Assembly (NCBI RefSeq): GCF_000143535.2
Contig: NC_037315.1
Span: 1-64,000 of the forward strand
Reading direction: 5' to 3'
DNA length: 64,000 nt
Source: Botrytis cinerea B05.10
Lineage: Eukaryota > Ascomycota > Leotiomycetes > Helotiales > Sclerotiniaceae
In this document: positions 20,616 to 32,735 of the stretch, piece by piece
How the letters are laid out: each line of letters begins with the position of its first letter
Numbering within the stretch: position 1 is the stretch's first letter
The notes under the pieces: model-generated
Databases searched by the model: none
Seen by the model: the letters and a program-made list of their open reading frames with translations, nothing else
Told to the model about the DNA's origin: nothing
Position numbers and translations under genes: made by a program

Positions 20616-22335
20616 TCATGTATTCCTTATTTTACTACGACTTATAATCGTGTGGTCTAATGACTTGAATATGGCCCGCCCTCTTTCATCTAGATCAAGC
20701 GCTCCACATGCTATCTGTAAAGGAAAACATGCTGAGGAGACTCCATAAAGCATGAAATCATCTTGCAAAATGTATTCCATGCTCTGGTAGATTTTCACGC
20801 TCAATTCAAGACAGATCTGCCGAAGTCCATTAGCATCAAATGCTGGGTTGTGAACTAACTGCTCAACTTCTGGATACTTCTCAAAAAGACTATGAATGTC
20901 TATTAAGCAGATAATCTGGAAGGCCCAAAAGTAGATAAATACGTTGGCAGTGCTCAAGTCTCGGAACCACCACAGATCGACGTTCTTTTCAACTTCGGCC
21001 TCAGTCCTCCGTCGCCAGTAGAGCGGTGTTGATGAACTTTTTAGATATGAAGAATGCCAAGCTTGAAGCCCGGCTTTACTATCTATCAGCTCTGTAATTC
21101 GATCCCGCGCAATTTCTACACTAGCGGTATAGGGACCGTTCATTGACATATCTACTCGCTCTAAAATTCCTGGAATACACGCTGCCACACCTAGAAGGCT
21201 TTGCAACGGTGAAGCAAAATGATTTCGAAAGGGAATTTGGACCCAAGAGTTCGTTTCCAAAAAGGTCGCCTTACGAAGAATGAAAGCTCGAAGTATCTGG
21301 AATGTGAAACAGTGAGTCAGAGATACGTAAAGTTGTAATATTTAAACGTACTAGTAGTGGTCTAAAGCCTATAAATAGCGTGTGTTCAATACCAGATGCA
21401 AAAAGATCGGGAGGTGAGAGTTGGAACATTTTACCAACTCCTTCCACATGTACTAGCCAACTGGATGGATGTATTGGTGAGAGAACCTATTGTTAGTCTC
21501 AGAATGTTAGCACCTTATCCAATAAAGGTCTATACTTTCGGAGTGAAGACGTCTTGAGACCTACCTCTACCAGAGCTAAACACATGACCGCTGCTACAAG
21601 CTCGTTTCGATATACACTGTTAACCACTGCCAGATTCTGCGCCAAAAGATGGAGACTATGCTCATACTGAGTAGAAATAGAGTCGACCATGTTTGTACTA
21701 CTTCGATAAGCAGTGATAGACAGAGCTAGTGCATTTGTCGCCGATTGGAGACATTCGGCAAGGGGGCCAATTGTATCGATAGTCAGTTCAGGTAAGGCTG
21801 TGACCCATGAGCCACATACCCTAGGAGATTGTACAAGTGATGTGGGAGTCTCAAACCCAGTTCCATCCAAAGGAACGTAGTTACGTAAAATCACCAAGAT
21901 GATATCTTGTGCGGTATCAAGTCCCGTTGAACATAGATGGGACAGGGACGATGAACCCTTGTACAATCCAGTCATCTCACGAGAGATATTTGGTGTGTCC
22001 TTACACTTTAGAACAGTTAAGGCGGAGTTACTAGGAGAGGGTCCGGATGATGGACCCATTTGTAATGCTGGGGCTTTACACAATTTCCCTGCCTCTCCGC
22101 CAGATTTAGTCGCTATGAATGGTACGAACAGGGCCTCGGGATATCCTTCGCAGGTTCGATTGCTATTCAGACATTGCGAGCATGCTGGAAGCTTACCATC
22201 ACACTGTAAGACGCACAACATGTTAATACAACGCCTCAATCAAACAAAACATATTAGATTACTCATGAGGTGCGAGCTGACCTGAAGTTTTCGCTTTCGA
22301 CAAGTGTGGCACAAATTCATCTTGCGGACCTTCAT
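20616..22335 (-). CDS. Zn2Cys6 transcription factor
   Basis: Four-exon model on the minus strand: 22335-22282, 22203-21565, 21486-21352, 21296-20616, giving 502 aa. Introns of 78, 78 and 55 bp have GT-AG ends, and the second shows a GCTAAC branch site. Start is the ATG at 22335 (a second at 22320 would also keep the zinc cluster). Cysteines 9, 12, 19, 26, 29 and 36 fit C-x2-C-x6-C-x6-C-x2-C-x6-C, and the first intron falls inside the cluster, a common position. The rest (SSWLVHVEGVGKMFQL..., IPFRNHF) fits the fungal-specific transcription factor tail found in regulators of transport and secondary metabolism. It is divergent from the metallo-hydrolase gene across 565 bp, so it probably controls that gene and perhaps the transporter; this is inferred from position only. 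No stop or frameshift seen. Confidence 0.88.
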
Positions 22336-22900
22336 AGCTGATGTAATCAAGATTTTAAAGTAGCAGAATTGAGAGTTGAACATCTAGATAAGAACAATTT
22401 GAAAGGGTTTGATCACAGTAATTACGAATTGAAGTAACGATACAGTACTGAAATTGGAATTTCGAAGAGTCGTGCGTTTTAGTGGCGGCAGTATCAAAGC
22501 CACGAATCACATGACAGCGAAGTCTCTCCAATCGGCACATTGTAGGTGGGTCGGCTTTTGAAGCTCTTTTGGGATTAGTACTCATCGCCCAAATCAGGGA
22601 TGTACAGGTGAGTGTACAAGACTTCTTCATGCTGTTAATAAGTGTAACGGCATATATCGAACTTAGTGATGAAATCTTCCTGGCTTATCAAGCAACTATG
22701 TAGCATTATTAATGGAATGAGATGATATTACCAAGCTTGGCTTTTAAAAGCCTTCAATTGACTAGGAAATTTAACATAAATACCGTCAATATAAACTGTC
22801 AATTTTGTGTACACCGGGAAACTCTCATATCACTTGCATCTTACCAATTCTCTATCATCAATACTTTCGATCTTTGATTGCTCAACAAACTTCTACAATC
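22336..22900. promoter_or_regulatory. Shared divergent promoter region
   Basis: 565 bases between the starts of the minus-strand regulator and the plus-strand hydrolase. It must hold both promoters. I see no convincing CGG-triplet palindrome for the regulator; the open frame on its minus strand is too short and unsupported to be a gene. Confidence 0.55.
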
Positions 22901-23758
22901 ATGCCTTCCACAGTCATTCCTGCTTCTACATTTAAGAACAGTCTCAGCATCACCCACATTGGGACTGCCACTGCTGTTATCAATATTGATGGCATTACCT
23001 TTCTCACCGATCCATTCTTCTCCCCTGCTGGATCTGAATGGGATTCTGTACCTGGAGCACCAAAACTCAAAGTCCATCATGATCCTGCTCTAAAGATGGA
23101 TCAGCTTCCCCCAATCGACGCCGTTCTACTGAGTCACGAAAACCACCCTGACAACCTTGACGAACTCGGACGTCGACTATTAGATGGTCGTCACGTTTTT
23201 ACGACAAAAGATGGAGCCAGGAACCTCTCTCCTCGTCCTGGTGTTCTTGGGTTCGATGATTGGGAGGAGAAGGATGTAGTCATTGCTGGAACCACTTTCC
23301 ACATTACAGCTACGCCTTGCAAGCACTGGCCTGGCCATGAGTGCGTCGGATTCGTCGTGCATACCGAAAGCTTTGGAATTTCTGTTGACGGTAAACCTAA
23401 CGCAATTTATTTCTCCGGAGATACAGTCTACATCGAAGAACTTGCCAAGATAGCTGATAAATATCACATCGCTGTCGCTATTTTGAACTGTGGTGAAGCA
23501 ACCTTCGAAAACTTCGATGCGAAGGGTCAACCAAGTCAAACAGGTAGCTCTATCCAGATCACCATGGGTGGCCAACAAGCAGCTCACCTCTTTCGGGATA
23601 TTAAAGCAGATGTTTTGGTACCTATGCACTATGACGCGTGGGACCATTTCAAGCAAAAAGAGGAAGGGCTTTCAGCAGAGTTCAGAGAGGAGGGCATCAT
23701 GTCGCGAGTATGTTGGCTTCAGCCCGGAAAGGCAGTGTTAATAGATCCTTCCACGTGA
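22901..23758 (+). CDS. Metallo-beta-lactamase-fold hydrolase
   Basis: 285 aa, single exon, starting at ATG 22901 (the frame is open 32 codons further up but without an ATG). The protein has the UlaG-like order of metal-binding motifs: LLSHENHPDNLD with H79, H82 and D84 in place of the usual HxHxDH, a further histidine at 142 or 146 (CKHWPGHE), YFSGDTVY with D174, and LVPMHYDAWDHF with H243. The SHExHxDN variant is, as I recall, typical of a fungal subfamily, so it need not be defective. Likely a cytosolic hydrolase of a small ester, lactone or phosphodiester; substrate unknown. No signal peptide. Neighbours are the divergent Zn2Cys6 gene and an MFS transporter 850 bp downstream on the same strand, suggesting uptake and hydrolysis of one compound. 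Confidence 0.88.
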   Translation: MPSTVIPASTFKNSLSITHIGTATAVINIDGITFLTDPFFSPAGSEWDSVPGAPKLKVHHDPALKMDQLPPIDAVLLSHENHPDNLDELGRRLLDGRHVFTTKDGARNLSPRPGVLGFDDWEEKDVVIAGTTFHITATPCKHWPGHECVGFVVHTESFGISVDGKPNAIYFSGDTVYIEELAKIADKYHIAVAILNCGEATFENFDAKGQPSQTGSSIQITMGGQQAAHLFRDIKADVLVPMHYDAWDHFKQKEEGLSAEFREEGIMSRVCWLQPGKAVLIDPST

Positions 23759-24609
23759 ATAAAGGAAGAATTGTATAGATAGAGATACTAGAGCTAGATA
23801 GCGTATAGACAACCAGATATAAAGAGTTCAGCCATGGAAAATCCGTCTACACTCCTATCCCTATAATACCATGAGTAGCAATTCTGGTAATTGTGCTATA
23901 ATGATGTAAGTCATATGAAACCTATCACTGACCTCAGCGAAAGTAACTACCGATGTATCTTCTTTAAATTCCCCTGATCTGCGATATGTGAAGCGCTTTT
24001 AAGCTAGTAGTAAGATTTTGATCAAGATGACACCGCTTCAGTATTGATGAGCTCCGTATAGCAAAGAAGTACTAGCAGATTTTGAGTCTCAACATTTCCA
24101 TCATGATGCATTGAAGTTGTCACAGTAATAGTTACTTGAAATCTGTTTTCAATCGTCACGAAGACGTCAAGAATGTGCAAGCTGATCTACTCTGCTTCTA
24201 CGAGGTTGGTTGATCAACTGGTCAATCAACCGCCAAAGCTCCGGCAGTATGTGGGTCGTGAAGTACACACTAATAAACTATTTATTCCAGTATTCGGCTT
24301 TTGACCACAAATTGGGTATAGCGCCCAATTATTTTTATTCGTGTACTCCTTTTGCGAAATAATGATGACTGTCTCTAGTACCGGATTTCAAATCCATATA
24401 TATATATAAATGGCTGCTGATCGCAGTATCATGATGTTGGATATCTCAAATGGTCAGAAACAGTGACTAAACAAAACAAGTCCGTTATAAAGTCGAAGAA
24501 TCACGCCAACCGCCCTTCGTGGGAATATATTCAAGGAATCCAAGACACAGCTTTAAAAACGATAAAAAAAGGGCCAAAAGTATAGGCCACCTGTGCTGAC
24601 CGAGTCAAT
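23759..24609. other. Intergenic between hydrolase and MFS gene
   Basis: Terminator of the hydrolase and promoter of the transporter lie here. A run TATATATATATAAATGG at about 24396-24412 could act as a TATA region. No gene seen. Confidence 0.5.
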
Positions 24610-26068
24610 ATGCCTACAAATAAGGACTTAAAATCGACAAATGCCTTACCTCTACCTTTGCATGGCGAAGTATCGATGAAGACTAATGAATCCAATGTCG
24701 CCCCAAAAGAAGGGGGTATGGCAGCTTGGTTAACAGGTCAGAAGAATACCTTGTGGATAAATTTTATTGGGTCCTGACATTATATTCTTTTAGTTGTGGC
24801 TCTATTCATCGCTGTCATGAATACATGGTAAGCATGTCGCTTTACTTGATAACTTAAAAGCTGATTAGTATATAATAGGGGTATGATTATTTCGTTTGGA
24901 GTTTTTCAAACCTACTACGTGTCGACATTAAATCGATCACGATCGGATATTGCATGGATAGGTTCAGTAGCTGTGTTTTTCTCCTTCTTCATGGGTATCG
25001 TCAGCGGCCGCCTCACAGACGCAGGATATCACCGTATCACAACACTCATCGGTACCATTCTAGTTGTACTCGGAACCTTCATGACCTCCGTATCAAAGAC
25101 GTACTGGCAGATATTTCTCGCCCAAGGAGTTTGTACTGGACTGGGTAACGGGTTTCTCCTCACACCCATGTCGACCATTGTCGCCAGTCACTTCAGGAGA
25201 AAGCTTCCGCTCGTTATGGGAATAGCGGCTTGTGGGAGCGTGTCTGGAGGTCTCATATATCCGAGTATGGTGCGAACACTTCTGCCAACGATAGGATTCG
25301 GATGGACTTTGAGAGCCATTGGTTTCATACAATTAGGAACGTTGGCAATGGCACTAACATTTGCAAAACCCAAATCCACTTTCAAGACTACAGGTCCAAT
25401 TGTTGATCTGATGGTATTCAAAGAACCAGCATTTACTTTACTTCTTGTCGGGTCATTTTTCGTCAGTATAGCCTTCTTGCTTGTTCTATATGGACAATAA
25501 TCTTACAAATTTATAGGCTTTCTTGGGCGTCTTTTTCCCATTCTTCTTCTTGAGCTCTTATGCGCGGGAGAAGCAAGGAATGTCATATGAAGACTCTCTC
25601 AATCTTACGCTTATTTTAAACGGCATAGGATTTGCAGGTCGCTTGCTACCCAGTGTACTTGCTAGGTTCTTCGGAACTTTGAATGTATTCGTTGTGATGG
25701 TTTTTGCTTCTGCACTGTGCATGTTTACATGGATACCAGTTCATTCGACAACAGGGCTGTACGTATGGACCGCCTTCGAAAGTATGGCTATAGGAGGTGT
25801 ACAGTCCCTTTCATTAGCTGTGGTCCCTGTTATCACTACGGACATGTCAAAGATTGGAGCACGGCTGGGAATCATCTTTGCAGCTATTGGAATTGGAGCA
25901 TTAATTGGATCTCCAATCTGTGGTATCATCATCGCTTCGAATCACGGATCGTATACTGGAGCACAAGCTTTTTCCGGAGGTTCATTGGTTTTAGGAGGCT
26001 CAATTATGATTGGAGCACGAGAGGCTAGAAGACGAGAAATTCACCATGACGTTTGGGCGAAAATATAA
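24610..26068 (+). CDS. MFS transporter, monocarboxylate (MCT/SLC16-like) type
   Basis: Four exons: 24610-24736, 24794-24827, 24879-25461, 25517-26068, giving 431 aa. Introns of 57, 51 and 55 bp have GT-AG ends, and each join restores the expected family sequence (for example NTWGMIISFGVFQTYY across intron 2 and SFFAFLGVFFPFFFLSSYA across intron 3). About 40 cytosolic N-terminal residues precede the first membrane segment (GGMAAW...FIAVMNTWG). The SGRLTDAGYHR loop fits MFS loop 2-3. Length and motifs match fungal MCH-type proteins, plasma-membrane carriers of monocarboxylates or other small organic acids. No defect seen. Convergent with the alkylsulfatase pseudogene and downstream of the hydrolase, so probably part of the same small cluster; actual cargo unknown. 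Confidence 0.88.
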
Positions 26069-26433
26069 CCCTAAGATTGCACGTGGAAAGTCAAATCATG
26101 TAACTAGTTTCCACATAAAATTTGACTCACGTTAAGTTACATTTCATGATATTGCTGAAAATGGAAGTTACTAAAATGGCATATAAAGATTTAGATCAGC
26201 CTTTTAGGTAGCAAGATATTGCTGTCATTACATTCTTCGGTTCGATGGTTTAATTTTGAAAAAGTTTCAGTTAATATCACAAATTCCACTCAACATCTTC
26301 GTCAATTCCCACGACATCATTCCCTACGATGTCTTTTTTTTTCACAATTCCAACCACTTTCCAGAACTGACACCTTTATACTCGGCTACTGTTGAAGATG
26401 CCAAGCTGTAGAGCTTGTACTCTATGTCTATGT
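26069..26433. other. Convergent 3' intergenic region
   Basis: 365 bases between the ends of the plus-strand transporter and the minus-strand sulfatase pseudogene. Holds both 3' ends; nothing else seen. Confidence 0.5.
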
Positions 26434-28594
26434 TTATGGCGTCACAATGTTGAATTTGGTACTGGGCAATTTAATCAAAACCATGATATCGGTCCAAGCA
26501 TCCACGTCTCCAGCGGTATCAAGGATGACTTTTTTGTTATCGACAATGACAGGGCTTTTTCCAGCAATCGCTGCTCCGACCAACTCTACAAGATTTCTAT
26601 GATCAGACCAGATTGTCAGATCACTTCCGGCGTTTGACTTATTCGAAGGCTTTACGTAGGCAATTGCGTGGCCTATAAAAGCAGCATTGCTTAGTCTTAA
26701 GTGCCAACCGGCGACCGGCTTATTGTTTTGTTCGATGTTCGAAACCATAAAATCGATCGTAATATCCTTTTCCAGATACATCTTCTGCTTTCCAATAGTC
26801 GCTGGTCCGTCAATAATGATAGCGATCGTATCGAATAACTCGTCGAGGCTCAATGACAACAATGATTCAAGTGCCATCACACCGATTGCAGTCTTAGCCC
26901 CAAATCGTACTTCATGAGCTCCTGTCAGATAAATGTTTCGCCAGGTGACATTCTCCGAGCCGTGTCCCAAGACAGTATATACACCAGCCAAGGTATTCAT
27001 TACTTCCTTGGCAAGATCACTGTCTTTATCATCTGCGCTTTGCATTGCAAAAACGAGTTTATCCAAAATAGTGGCGGCGAATCGAAATTCTTTATTCGTG
27101 ATATATCCTTGAGCCAAGTCTAGAACGGCTTGATATCCACCGGTTCCACCCATACATTTGACGTATTCGGTTGCTTCGTCGGTAGGTTGAAGGGGCCAAA
27201 GATTTGCGGGGTTCCCATCGAACCAACCTGTTGTGTATTGTGGAGCTAGTAATGCTTATCAAAGAAAGAATTTGGAGGAAAATGAATAAATAGGGATGTT
27301 CAGGAATAAGGAAAGGCGAGACTACAGCTTGAAAACAGAATAAAGTGTAAAAAAGAACGAGATTTCCGAACAGAATACGTACCCTTATATTTGTCGTAAA
27401 TAGCTTTTGCACTGTGACTGATGGATCCATAACACCTTGAAGATGTGTCTTGGTACTCAAAGTAGGAGGCATCTGGAGACTCTCAGCAATCCCTCTTGGA
27501 GTCTGTCCATTGTTTATTTGTCGAAGTGATTCATTATGAAGATAGGCGTAGTAATCACGCTGTTCTGACAAGAATTAGACAACTGTTGGATTACCGTTCT
27601 CGTTCCAAGTTGGCCAATGATGGCTAGCAAACACCACTTCTGTCTCGTTGCAAAATAGAGTAATGGTCTCATCTAAGTATCTTGACCATAGTCGTGCGTC
27701 ACGTACAGTTGCTCCTCGAAGAGCTTGAATACTATGTAGTGTATGTGTAGCATTCTCTGCTGCACATAACGCTCTACAGTAGGGAAAATAATAATTAACT
27801 TCAGCTGGAGCCTCAGCTCCCGGAGTAAGTTGACATGTTATCTGCAAACCGTCGATACTATCCACAATACCACCATTCTGGGTGATGGCCTGAGTTGGTG
27901 CCACAAGCGATATTTTTCCAGTGGATAGATATTGTCATAGCCCGACACCAATTTTCCCATCGGTACTTTTGTCCAACTTTTCACCATACATATAAATTGA
28001 TCGACGACTTATGGCTGCTCCAGCGTACAAACTCTCGCTAACAGCATACTTGAGGAACCCGTCAGGACCAAAGATCCGAAGAGTTTGACCTGCCTCCTTA
28101 GCTTCTTCAATGATGGCATCTGCGCTACCAAAATGATCTACATGACAAGGCGTATAAAAAAGAGCCTTAATTTATGCATCCTTCCCGTGCCATTCCCTGT
28201 GTTCCTTCTGGTAGAGCTCAATAGCTCTGTGGGCGGTCTCACCCGAGGTTAAACAGTCGATTATGATGACTCCGTTTGTTCTCGGGATTTTTACAATCGT
28301 CATATTGGCAAGATCGAATCCACGGACTTGATATATGCCACCAGTGACGAAATAAAGACCTGCCACCACACTACAGAGCTGTCCTTGTCTCCACAGTAAT
28401 TTGTTGGCTGTAGGTGGACAATCTTCTTGAAAAAAGTTATAAGCTTCAGTATCCCAGACAACTGATCTCTCTTCTCGGTCACTATTTCCAGGACTCTTTT
28501 TAGGAGTCGAATAGATGTAAGGATCTCTCGGGGCTCAAAGAAGACACCGCGTGGCGTATTCGAAATCAAGGCTGTGAGTAGGTATTGTACTCAT
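26434..28594 (-). pseudogene. Alkylsulfatase (BDS1/SdsA1-like), degraded
   Basis: The family order is complete on the minus strand: an N-terminal DFEYATR segment after ATG 28594, GGIYQVRGFDLANMTIV (about 28330), the zinc site at about 28140, SEQRDYYAYLHNESLR (about 27560), WFDGNPANLWPLQPTDEA (about 27220), MGGTGGYQAVLDLAQG (27153) and WRNIYLTGAHEVRFGA (about 26940), ending at 26434. One intron (27228-27382) is visible. The gene is broken: in-frame stops at 28534-28536 (TGA), 28172-28174 (TAA), 27935-27937 (TGA) and 27575-27577 (TAA), plus a one-base deletion near 27423. The first zinc histidine is replaced, with TPCHVDH where the family has THxHVDH. The stops fit CGA-to-TGA or CAA-to-TAA changes. 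Active relatives cleave primary alkyl sulfates such as SDS to release sulfate; yeast BDS1 is thought to be of bacterial origin. Confidence 0.88.
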
Positions 28595-28750
28595 GATGGA
28601 GAGAGGAAGTAAATTGTGTTGGTTTGGGAATGAGATACAAGTTTGATCAGAAAGACTGGTTTAATTTGTTTGAAATCGGGACCATAACAAGCTATGTAAA
28701 TGAATTGTAGATATATCTTTTGCATACCTAGGCTGCATTCTCAGCTTGTA

Positions 28751-29258
28751 AGAGTTTAGGCCCCGGCTTATCGCACACTAAGCGAAAACACAGCAAAAAC
28801 CTTCATTTATTCAACTTTTCAACTATATGAAAATTCGATAAATATATAGATTGAGTTATTTAAATTGATAGAAATAGTAAATAATAATCGAAATTACTTA
28901 AAAAAATGAATAGATTATTTTTATCTTTTTTGGGAAGGAATTGTAGGGTTTTAAAGTAAGAATTTCCAAAGTTTTCCAAAAAATCGATTTTTTTGTGTAG
29001 GGAAAGCGTTACATGTGATAAAATTTGAAATTTTTCAATTTTGAGAATCTATAACTTTATCAAAAAAAAAATTTAAAAACCCTATTTTGTTTCTAAGATA
29101 TTATATACAATTATCTTTTATATATATGAAATTTTTGAATTACTTTTTCAATTATTGAACAAATTATAAAAGAAATTAGTTTATATAAGAAAACGACCTT
29201 TTTACAGGGATTTTGTTATGAAATAATATGGCGCGCGATAAGCCGAGGCCCTAACTCT
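28751..29258. mobile_element. MITE with ~27-bp terminal inverted repeats
   Basis: Left end AGAGTTTAGGCCCCGGCTTA (continuing TCGC), right end reverse complement AGAGTTAGGGCCTCGGCTTA (continuing TCGC). Bounded by TA dinucleotides at 28749-28750 and 29259-29260, as expected for Tc1/mariner/pogo-type insertion. About 508 bp, AT-rich inside, no coding frame. Confidence 0.75.
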
Positions 29259-30311
29259 TACGTTCTTCCTTTCATTAATTTGGCACAGCATAGTAGTACG
29301 TGCCTCTTGCTGGAATTGTAACGTAGTGTCAGTTGATCAAGTGGGGTATATGCGAGTTGTACTCAATTGATACCTCTTATTCAGTGGTGCAGAGATCACA
29401 TTTGCGTCAAGTAGAATATTGAAACGTTGTTAAGCTGCAAATTTAATGCATCATGACATCCGTAAGATCTTTTGATCATTAATGCACTTGTGATATACCA
29501 GTATTACGTGGCCTAATTTAATTGAACTTTTCCATCTCATGTTATATTTAAGAGCTCTTAAGTAGTCATCAATTCATTTCTTTGCATGATTCTCACTGTA
29601 CTGATATACCTATCAGATCAAGTTGGCTTGAGAAATCGATTCTGTATAGATAAAACTGTGAAACGGACTTTTGTTCTGTCTTCTTCTGCATTCGTTAATC
29701 ATCCTTGTTAGAGCAGTAATATTACCGGTGATGTTTAAATCTCAAACTTAATAAGTGTGATGCTGTGTGTAACCAACAATTCCTTTGAAAACGGCTGGGA
29801 AGTGTATTCGCTTGTCGAATCCAAAACATATCAATCCGATATATCTTCTGCAGTCACTGAATCTATATTGTGGGTTGGAGTGCCGGCAAATACTTGCACA
29901 AAAATGCTTGTGGAAGCTTTCACTTGTAAATATGAAGTGTCGAATTAGGTACATATTCCATCAAAAATCTACTGTGTAACTCTGAATGGGACTATTATAT
30001 GTATGTCTCTTAGTAGTTTAATCTTCAACTCAATAATGAGGGATTTTCATTTTTTAGTCTATTTGTATATAAAACATTGGTCATCTAAGACTTACAACGC
30101 ATTCAGGATATTTAGAAGAATTGAATCACAATTGAGGCTTACTTCGGCTAGATCTTCTTGCAAATTCATGCGAAGAAAGTCGCCTCTTTACCAGGTAGTT
30201 CATCAAAATTGTTTCCCTTCACGATTTGTAACTATCATTGAGCGGGGTATGTTACATTAAATTGAGCTACTAAGAATGTCGACTCGTACAAGAAATCTAT
30301 TATGTTCTCCT

Positions 30312-30367
30312 CCTCTTGGCTCTAGGCACTTTATATACCATAGTGACAAAAGAACAGAGCCAAGAGG
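30312..30367. repeat. Short inverted repeat
   Basis: Perfect 12-base arms CCTCTTGGCTCT (30312-30323) and AGAGCCAAGAGG (30356-30367) around a 32-base spacer. Possibly a transcribed hairpin or a tiny element. Confidence 0.5.
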
Positions 30368-31377
30368 GCCTAATAGTTTTTCCAAAATTCAATAATCACA
30401 AAACATATCTGATAGCATGCAAATAAGACAGACAGAAAACAACTATGTTTATCTATGTAAACATCTTTTGGAAAACACCACATACCCGGCTGCCATCTAT
30501 GATATTGTATTTAATTAAACGAATTGGTGATCAAATATGCACTCAGCTCAGGTCAATGTGATACTTTGACAGCACATGAGGATTTTAACCAACACATAAT
30601 TTCCAACTGATTGAGCCGATTCCGAGCCCACAGCCGGCTATTTTATCGGATCAAACCTTGTGTTAGCCGAGCCGAAAGAGGCTATATTAATATCATTCTA
30701 GAGGAGACTTCCATTGAAAATTGAGATCTAATAATGTGGTCCATCAGTACTTCGCATACTTTATCACTTCACAATCACTTCAAAGTATTATTCAACAACA
30801 AGAACATATATGAAAAAAGGTCTATAAACGCTAGCCACAAGAAGGTGGCGTGACCTGCGCGTACTTTGATGAATGATAAAATGATTTTTGAAAATCCTTC
30901 CCCCACCCCTTCTCCTCTCGTCCACCATATGATTTGAGGCAGCAGTATACTTTCATTGCTGTCTAGTCAATCTTTTCAACTGACAAAACCACAAGCAGGT
31001 CGTCAACTCAAACTTACAGCCCTATCCTTAATGATAATCATAAAATGGAGATGCATTGGAAGTTTTAGTGTATGATAATACAGCTCATCTTTGAAATTAA
31101 TACAGTAGCTACTAATCAAATCGTTTCAGACTAGTAAAGAAAATTTATTATGAATTCATAGAAAGCTTTTTTTTGTCAGGTGACTTGAAAAACAACTTCA
31201 CATGTCCATACCCCTTATACACTAAGGATTCAACCTTTGTCTTATTGTCAGGTATGTAGTATATAATATAACAATTCATTTTCTAAACCGATCACAAACA
31301 AATCTGAACAACTATACAAACTTCAACAATATTACAATACCTCGTTATCTTTCTAGTGTTTGACTTGATTCGGTATC

Positions 31378-31671
31378 ATGTTTGCTAATGACTTCAAGGC
31401 ATCAGATCCTAGCAAAATTCTAGCTGTTCGTGATCAAAAACAAGAAGAAGAATACCTATCCGATAGTGACGAAATGGTCAACCTTCGCGAATTAGTTGAA
31501 ATTCATCAACAGCATTATGTCGGGATGAATCGATTTCATGAAGAACGCCGTCTCGAGAATAATGAACTTCATCATCAACATTATCTCGAGATTGCTGAAC
31601 TTTATAACTTCGCGATTATATTAGCAGTTGTTCTATTGGTATTTCTAGCTCGCTTGCTCGAATTATTTTGA
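31378..31671 (+). CDS. Small predicted C-terminally membrane-anchored protein
   Basis: 97 aa from a clear ATG. The N-terminal two thirds is acidic and hydrophilic with histidine-rich repeats (EIHQQHYVGM, ELHHQHYLEI, spaced about 22 residues); residues about 76-95 form one hydrophobic segment (NFAIILAVVLLVFLARLLEL), so a tail-anchored topology is likely. No family recognised. Support for a real transcript: a canonical intron (GTAAGT...CTAAC...CCAG) at about 31683-31733 just after the stop, and a possible 5' intron from GTATGT near 31252 to CTAG near 31355. It could be species-specific or a chance frame. Confidence 0.45.
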   Translation: MFANDFKASDPSKILAVRDQKQEEEYLSDSDEMVNLRELVEIHQQHYVGMNRFHEERRLENNELHHQHYLEIAELYNFAIILAVVLLVFLARLLELF

Positions 31672-32229
31672 GTTCACATGTGTAAGTATCTTCAAATTTA
31701 GAATATAATGAAAATCTCTAACATTCTTCCAGGGTATATCAATCTATATCGAAAGTTCCTCGTGCTTATACATTTCACAAGAAAACAACAGCAGCAGACG
31801 AGAGCTTGTTTGCAAGAGGGAACTACACAGAGATACAAAAAATGGATTGTAATCTAAGAGAATGCTTCTCTTATTTTTTGGTTGAGGAACAGAAAGCCTT
31901 AGAGATTACATGTTCTCGCTTTATTAAGCCTAGATCCTTATCTAATGGATGATGAATAGGTAGTCACACAATCAATTCCTACATAGGTCTTTTTTTTCTT
32001 AGTATAATCATTTTATCTGATTATTGATTATTTGATCTTTGATATTCTTCTTATATTGTCCTTGTGATACATATGCTACACTTAATATCAATATTTTTGA
32101 GATTCCATAATCTCATTCATTTCTCATTGTTCTATTAACTCGATTTTGCTCTGCGATTTCCATCACAATGATGATATGAAAAATCTCTACTCCCTCTTCT
32201 GTATATACAAACACTGTTACGTAATAGTA
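31672..32229. other. 3' region of the small gene and boundary to AT block
   Basis: Holds the putative 3'-UTR intron at about 31683-31733. No other gene seen. The RIP-mutated block begins near 32230. Confidence 0.45.
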
Positions 32230-32735
32230 TGAAATTCCATAATAGGTATAGTAAATCAATTATTAATATATTATTAAGACACTATATTTATTATTATATA
32301 ATATATGAATAATATAATATTATATTATATATTTATATAATAATATCATAATGTAGTTATATCTCTTATCAAATTGATTTATAATGGAATAGAATGGAAT
32401 AAAACCAAATGGAAATATATAGAAGATTATTGCTAAATTAATTAAATTTGATTGATTATAATTTCCTTTTGTTATATAAAATGATTTTATAAAATTCAAT
32501 TTAAATTTATTCTATTTATAAGTATAGAATATATTAGAATTTTATTATAAATTATATAATTCTAGAATATTCTTTAAAGAAAATTTAGAAAAATAAACAA
32601 ATTTGTTTTTATTTAATCTCAATATATAATTTGATTTCAATTTATTATATATTTGATTTATTCTTTATAAACTAAATTAAATTAAATTTTTTATATTTAT
32701 TTTTATTATAATATTTATTATTATATATTATAATA

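Larger units (their letters stand above)
28595..31377. other. Long stretch without a supportable gene
   Basis: Contains the MITE at 28751-29258 and a short inverted repeat at 30312-30367. The open frames near 29750-30260 are short, overlap each other in several frames and have no family motif. Confidence 0.55.

Noticed and set aside
23180..23656. 158-codon minus-strand frame opposite the hydrolase gene
   Set aside because: It is antisense to a well-supported enzyme gene and has no motif.
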